A stretch of 64,000 nucleotides of DNA from contig NZ_JAMQGM010000024.1 of NCBI RefSeq assembly GCF_023703325.1, forward strand, positions 1 to 64,000, given 5' to 3'. The notes beneath the pieces were generated by a model. That model did not search any database, was not told the DNA's origin, and worked only from the letters and a program-made list of their open reading frames with translations. The translations under genes and the position numbers were made by a program. The stretch is from Streptomyces meridianus. GTDB taxonomy: Bacteria > Actinomycetota > Actinomycetes > Streptomycetales > Streptomycetaceae. Shown piece after piece: positions 60,131-64,000 of the stretch; the stretch's first letter is position 1; each line of letters begins with the position of its first letter.

Positions 60131-61981
60131 TCACGCGTCCATGCCGGCCAGCACCAGCGGCAGCCGGGACGTTCCCGCGTCGGTGACCTGGACCGGGACG
60201 CCCCAGTCCTGCTGGTGCACATGGCAGGCCGGGTACTCGTTGTCCGGGTCGTCGTCGCAGGACGCGGCCATCGCCGAGACGTGCAGCACGCCCTCGGTGA
60301 CGCCGTCCGCGAGCACCAGTTCCCGGCTCAGGTCGGTGCCGGTCCCGGCGCCCTCCGCCAGCAGCTCCGGCGGCGACGAGCTGACGATCAGCCGCGTCGA
60401 GGGACCGTAGCGCTCGTCCAGCTTCTGCCCGGCGGGCGCCTGGAAGACGACGTCCAGCCGCAGCCGGCCCTGGGCGACCTCGGTCGCCGCCCGCCGGGTC
60501 CGGTGCGCGACGGACTCCACGCGCACGGCCTCCTCCGGCAGCCGCAGCCGGGTGAGCCGGTGGCGGGCGGACTCGACGACGACGATGTCCTCGCCGACGA
60601 GCACCGCGTCCGACGGCTCGCGCAGGTCGGTGGCGAGCGTGCTGACCTCGCCGGCGCCCCCTTCCGAACCGGGCGTGTAGCGGCGCAGGGCGTGGTTGTA
60701 GGTGTCGCTGACGGCCACCGAGCCGTCGGGCAACGCGGTCACGCCCAACGGGTGCTGGAGCAGGGCCTGTTCGGCCTGCCCGTCGCGGTGACCGAAGTCG
60801 AACAGGCCGGTGCCGACGGCCGTGCGGATCACGAAGCCGCCGGCGCTGTCGGTGCCCCCTGCGTCCTCGGCGGACCGCTCCACCCAGCGCACCGCCGAGG
60901 TCTCGGAGTCGGCGATCCACAGCCGGTCCTCCGTTGCCGCGAGCCCGGAGGGCTGCGCGAACCAGGCCTCGGCCGCTGGGCCGTCGACCAGGCCCTCGTT
61001 GGTGGTTCCGGCCGCGACCTCGACGGTCCCGGTGTCCGGGTCGTACGTCCACAGCTGGTGGACGCCCGCCATGGCGATCCACAGCCGGCCCGCGAACCAG
61101 GCGATGTCCCACGGCGACGACAGGTCGACCTCGCGGGCCGGGCCGGACGTCGGGGCGCCCTGCCACCACTGGCCGCCCGTGCCGGCGAGCGTCGTCACCG
61201 CGCCGGTCTCGAGGTCCAGGGCGCGCAGCGCGTGGTTCACGGTGTCGGCGACGGCGACCCGGCCGTCGGGCAGCAGCGCCAGCCCCTGAGGCTCGCTGAA
61301 CCGCGCCGTGTCCGCGTCGCCGTCGGCGAAGCCGCGCTCGCCGGCGCCGATGCGCCGGACGACGCTCTCGCCGTCGGCCGCAAGCTCCACCAGCTGGTGG
61401 CGCGTGGTGTCGGAGACCAGGAAGGTGCCTGCGGGCAGGGCGAGGATCTTGCCGGGGAAGCGCAGCTCGGTCGGCTCGGGTTCGGGCGCCACGTACGGTC
61501 CCTCGCCGCGGTGCAGGGTGCCCTTGGCCGCGTGCTCGGCCTCCAGCTCCTCGACGAGCGTCTCGATGGCGTGGGCGTGGCCCTCGCCCGCGTGCTGGGC
61601 GACGACGTAGCCCTCGGGGTCGATGACGACGAGCGTGGGCCAGGCGCGGACCGCGTACTGCTTCCAGGTGGCCAGCTCCGGGTCGTCGAGCACCGGGTGG
61701 TGCACCTCGTACCGCTCGACGGCGTCCACGACGGCCCGGTGGTCGGCCTCGTGCACGAACTTCGGCGAGTGGACGCCGATGATCACCACGGTGTCGCGGT
61801 GCTTCTCCTCGAGCTCACGCAGCTCGTCCAGGACGTGCAGGCAGTTCACACAGCAGAAGGTCCAAAAATCCAGGATCACCGTCTTGCCGCGCAGTTCGGC
61901 GAGAGTGATGTCCTTGCCGCCCGTGTTGAGCCAGGAACGTCCTTGCAGCTCAGGGGCGCGTACGCGGGGGCGCTTCGTCAT
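60131..61981 (-). CDS. Thioredoxin-like NHL-repeat protein (NHLRC2-like)
   Basis: A 616-residue cytoplasmic protein. Residues about 1-160 form a thioredoxin-like domain with the unusual active-site string CCVNC (in FWTFCCVNCLHVL) near residue 43 and a cis-Pro region AWPTLVVIDPEG. About 180-490 is an NHL beta-propeller with repeated blades such as FSEPQGLALLPDGRVAVADTVNHALRALD. A C-terminal beta domain (about 500-616) follows. The same three-part layout is seen in human NHLRC2 and its bacterial relatives, whose redox partner is not known. The C-C-x-x-C arrangement is conserved in this group. Confidence 0.92.
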   Translation of the reverse strand: MTKRPRVRAPELQGRSWLNTGGKDITLAELRGKTVILDFWTFCCVNCLHVLDELRELEEKHRDTVVIIGVHSPKFVHEADHRAVVDAVERYEVHHPVLDDPELATWKQYAVRAWPTLVVIDPEGYVVAQHAGEGHAHAIETLVEELEAEHAAKGTLHRGEGPYVAPEPEPTELRFPGKILALPAGTFLVSDTTRHQLVELAADGESVVRRIGAGERGFADGDADTARFSEPQGLALLPDGRVAVADTVNHALRALDLETGAVTTLAGTGGQWWQGAPTSGPAREVDLSSPWDIAWFAGRLWIAMAGVHQLWTYDPDTGTVEVAAGTTNEGLVDGPAAEAWFAQPSGLAATEDRLWIADSETSAVRWVERSAEDAGGTDSAGGFVIRTAVGTGLFDFGHRDGQAEQALLQHPLGVTALPDGSVAVSDTYNHALRRYTPGSEGGAGEVSTLATDLREPSDAVLVGEDIVVVESARHRLTRLRLPEEAVRVESVAHRTRRAATEVAQGRLRLDVVFQAPAGQKLDERYGPSTRLIVSSSPPELLAEGAGTGTDLSRELVLADGVTEGVLHVSAMAASCDDDPDNEYPACHVHQQDWGVPVQVTDAGTSRLPLVLAGMDA

Positions 61982-62016
61982 ACCGACAGGCTACGCGTGG
62001 GACCGGAGGCGCCGGC

Positions 62017-62541
62017 TCACGCCTTCCGGTCGCGGACGGCCGCCACCACCGTCGGCACGACACCGGCCACGATCGGCGCGATCGTCGCGACGAGGAACCA
62101 CGGGGAGACGTCCGGGTCGGGCGTCGAACGCCAGAGGACCCCGCAGCCCACGAGGAACGACAGGCCGACGCACGCGTTGAGCACCAGTACCGCGCGGGCG
62201 ATCCGGCGGGCCGAGGCGCGGCTGGCGGGCCGGTTGACCAGGGACATGCGGGCGCGGGCGAACGGCTCCGCCCGCTCCTGGGGCAGTGCGTCGCGCGGCG
62301 TCATGCGCAGCGTCAGCTCCGCGGAGACGACGGTCAGCACCGTCACCGCGGCATAGACGAAGACCAGGACGAAAGCGCTGCCGATCGACCGGTCGGCCCA
62401 GGCGTCCACGCCACCGGTGCCGATGTGCTGCGGTATCCGCTCGGGGAGGCGGGGGTAGCGGACCGCACCCCAGACGGGCAGCGCGAGCAGCAGGGCGACG
62501 TTGGACAGCAGCCAGGGGCGGAGCGGGGCGGAGAAGACCAT
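62017..62541 (-). CDS. DUF1648-type membrane protein
   Basis: A 174-residue membrane protein with about four helices. The N-terminal segment WGAVRYPRLPERIPQHIGTGGVDAW matches the DUF1648 signature (YPxLPxxIPxHxxxxGxxD). It starts 47 bases after the short GntR gene on the same strand. GntR-DUF1648 pairs are common in actinobacteria, where the regulator is thought to control the membrane protein. Function is unknown. Confidence 0.85.
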   Translation of the reverse strand: MVFSAPLRPWLLSNVALLLALPVWGAVRYPRLPERIPQHIGTGGVDAWADRSIGSAFVLVFVYAAVTVLTVVSAELTLRMTPRDALPQERAEPFARARMSLVNRPASRASARRIARAVLVLNACVGLSFLVGCGVLWRSTPDPDVSPWFLVATIAPIVAGVVPTVVAAVRDRKA

Positions 62542-62588
62542 GGGAACGATCGTCCGGCGGGAGCGCGGGCCGGGGAAGGGGCGGAGCG

Positions 62589-62852
62589 TCAGACGTTGTC
62601 GCCGGAATCGGCGACGAACGTGCCGCGCTGCGGAACCGTGAAGACGACACCCTCCGCGGCCAGCAGGGCGATGGCGCGGCGGACGGTCGAGCGAGCCAAG
62701 CCGTACTCCTGCACCAGGTCGCTCTCGCTGGCCATGCGTCGGCCCGGTCGCCAGTCACCACGGGCGATACGCGCGCGCAGGATCTCGGCGAGCTGCCGGT
62801 AGGGAGTCACCGGCCCGTCGTGGTCGATCGCGTCATCCGCGCTGAAATCCAT
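62589..62852 (-). CDS. Short GntR-family regulator
   Basis: An 87-residue protein consisting almost only of a GntR winged helix (PYRQLAEILRARIARGDWRPGRRMASESDLVQEYGLARSTVRRAIALLAAEGVV), without a full effector domain. Such short GntR proteins in Streptomyces resemble the DNA-binding part of YtrA or of Kor-type repressors of integrative elements. It is the first gene of a pair with the DUF1648 protein and probably binds the GATAC repeats just upstream. Confidence 0.88.
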   Translation of the reverse strand: MDFSADDAIDHDGPVTPYRQLAEILRARIARGDWRPGRRMASESDLVQEYGLARSTVRRAIALLAAEGVVFTVPQRGTFVADSGDNV

Positions 62853-62892
62853 GATCCGACGCTAGACGCGGGTGTACGGATCGACATTTTGA

Positions 62893-62940
62893 GATACGTC
62901 TGGATACGTAGCGATACAAGTAAGCTACTAAGCGAGATAC
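62893..62940. promoter_or_regulatory. GATAC direct-repeat operator in divergent promoter
   Basis: GATAC occurs at 62893, 62903 and 62913, exactly ten bases apart, and again at 62936. On the minus strand TTGTAT and TATCTC with 17 bases between make a good promoter for the GntR gene, overlapping the repeats. A CCCCCGCGCCGGGGG hairpin follows on the right, before the divergent Cys-rich gene. Confidence 0.65.
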
Positions 62941-63002
62941 AAAACCCCCGCGCCGGGGGCAACCGGCCGGGGGCATGGCCCACCTGAGAGAGCAGGCAGA
63001 CA

Positions 63003-63322
63003 TGAGCGAGACTACGGCACACCCCACCCAGTGCTACCGCTGTCCGGCCGTGGACGACTTCCCCGTGTACTCCCACTCCATCGAGACGGGCAGCGGTGCC
63101 GGGGCGATCCTCTACCTGTGCCGCCCCTGCGCCCGCCAGGAGCACTCCGACCACCTGCGACAGTGCCGGGTGTGCCGAACGGGCATCAACTGCGAGACGG
63201 CCGAGTCGCAGCACGAACTGCTGCTTGCCGTCCGCCAGGCGATGGTGGACCGAGTGCGCGCGGCGGACGTCCGGCGATCGCTCATGCACCGCAGCGCACC
63301 AGAAGCCTGGCCGGCCACCTGA
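63003..63322 (+). CDS. Small Cys-rich (zinc-binding-like) protein
   Basis: A 106-residue protein with several Cys pairs: CYRCP near residue 13, CRPC near 42, CRVC near 57 and a further single Cys at about 64, a pattern suited to one or two structural zinc sites. No catalytic motif is seen. It is divergent from the short GntR gene and shares its control region. The start at 63003 (MSETTAHPTQC) is preferred; an in-frame ATG at 62975 is also possible. Confidence 0.65.
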
Positions 63323-63424
63323 CGCCCCATGCGCCGGCGCGCGCCCCGGGGCGCGCGCTGGGTCCGGCCGCCGTCGGTCGCCACACAACGAGCGTTGCCA
63401 CCCTGGGCAGCCAGCATGGAGAGC

Positions 63425-63523
63425 ATGAGCGGCAGCAGGAGGTACTCAGTCAGCCTTCCCGAAGACCTCGCCGAAGCCGTGGGCACCCACGTGGGTCCGG
63501 GCGGCTTCTCCGCCTACGTGGCC
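63425..63523 (+). pseudogene. Truncated ribbon-helix-helix antitoxin remnant
   Basis: From ATG 63425 the frame reads SGSRRYSVSLPEDLAEAVGTHVGPGGFSAYVAEA, the ribbon-helix-helix core of an antitoxin like the one at 28913 (VPDELVESI and VSGYIAAA line up). After AYVAEA the similarity stops and the frame runs antisense through the HAD gene without meaning. No toxin gene follows. This is best read as an antitoxin gene cut by a deletion or rearrangement. Confidence 0.65.
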
Positions 63524-64000
63524 GAGGCGCGGGGGCCACCGGTCCCGAAGCCGAGAATGTCCGGCACCGCTTCGCGCAGACTCCCGAAGTGGCGGTGCAC
63601 GCCGTCCACTGCGGACGGCGCGTTGACGCCCCACACCGTCATCCCGGCGCGCAGCGCGGACCGAACTCCGGACGGCGCGTCCTCGACGACCAGGCAGTCC
63701 CCCGGGTCGGCCCCGAGCCGCCGGGCGGCGAGCAGATACGGCACGGGCGACGGCTTGCCCTCCGCGACGGCAGCGGCGTCCACGATCAGCTCCGGGACGG
63801 GCAGCCCGGTCCGGGCGAAGCGACCGCGCACGCGGTGCTCGTAGTTCGAGGTCACCAGCGCCCAGGACCCCGGCGCCAGGCCGTGCAGCAGGTCCGAGGC
63901 GCCGTCGAAGGCCGTGTAGACGCCGGACCGGACGTCCTCGTCCTCGAGTTCGTGCAGCGCCGCCAGGCACTCCAGCGGATCGCGGTCCGGGGCGACGCGC
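63514..64000 (-). CDS. HAD-family phosphatase, 5' part outside window
   Basis: The frame is open to the window edge, so the N-terminus with the catalytic DxD motif is missing here. The visible 161 residues are the core and C-terminus of a HAD hydrolase of the beta-phosphoglucomutase/sugar-phosphatase subfamily. Motif II Ser/Thr is in WALVTSNYEH, motif III Lys in AEGKPSPVPY, and motif IV in CLVVEDAPSGVRSALRAGM. The last seven or so residues (GPRASAT) are read from the antisense of the antitoxin remnant, so the natural C-terminus may have been replaced at the junction. Confidence 0.88.
   Translation of the reverse strand, partial: RVAPDRDPLECLAALHELEDEDVRSGVYTAFDGASDLLHGLAPGSWALVTSNYEHRVRGRFARTGLPVPELIVDAAAVAEGKPSPVPYLLAARRLGADPGDCLVVEDAPSGVRSALRAGMTVWGVNAPSAVDGVHRHFGSLREAVPDILGFGTGGPRASAT

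Overview
The window is GC-rich actinobacterial DNA. Nearly all codons end in G or C, several genes appear leaderless, GTG starts are common, and it carries an AfsR/SARP regulator, SpoIIE-type phosphatase, SseB, MbtH and large NRPS genes. This points to a Streptomyces or close relative. No tRNA, rRNA, CRISPR array or intact insertion sequence was recognised.

Layout. 0-15 kb is chromosomal housekeeping: the end of a TerF-like VWA protein, metG, two vapBC toxin-antitoxin pairs flanking a broken DoxX-type gene, aspS, a PAS/GAF/SpoIIE/ATPase regulator, an AI-2E-type permease, pirin, SseB, an acyl-CoA dehydrogenase and a Uma2-fold protein. 15-29 kb is rich in regulators: a winged-helix/zinc-ribbon protein, an 1104-residue AfsR/SARP regulator, a MerR-methyltransferase fusion, a histidine kinase/response regulator pair divergent from a MacB/FtsX-type ABC transporter, an HTH/MFS pair and a third vapBC.

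29.7-56.7 kb is a nonribosomal peptide cluster on the minus strand. It contains an ABC exporter pair (DrrA/DrrB type), a winged-helix regulator, a stand-alone penicillin-binding-protein-type thioesterase, a 4688-residue NRPS (A-T-C-A-T-E-C-A-T-E-C-A-T), a 2600-residue NRPS (C-A-T-C-A-T-E) and an MbtH protein. The six-module line ends in an epimerization domain and has no thioesterase of its own. With the SurE-like enzyme beside it, the expected product is a head-to-tail cyclic hexapeptide with configuration L-D-D-L-L-D. This is the most likely home of a new natural product, though whether it is undescribed cannot be decided without a search.

56.7-64 kb returns to ordinary genes: an M18 aminopeptidase, a DUF4232-type lipoprotein, a small membrane protein, a thioredoxin/NHL-repeat protein, a GntR-DUF1648 pair with a GATAC-repeat control region, a small Cys-rich protein, a truncated antitoxin remnant and a partial HAD phosphatase.
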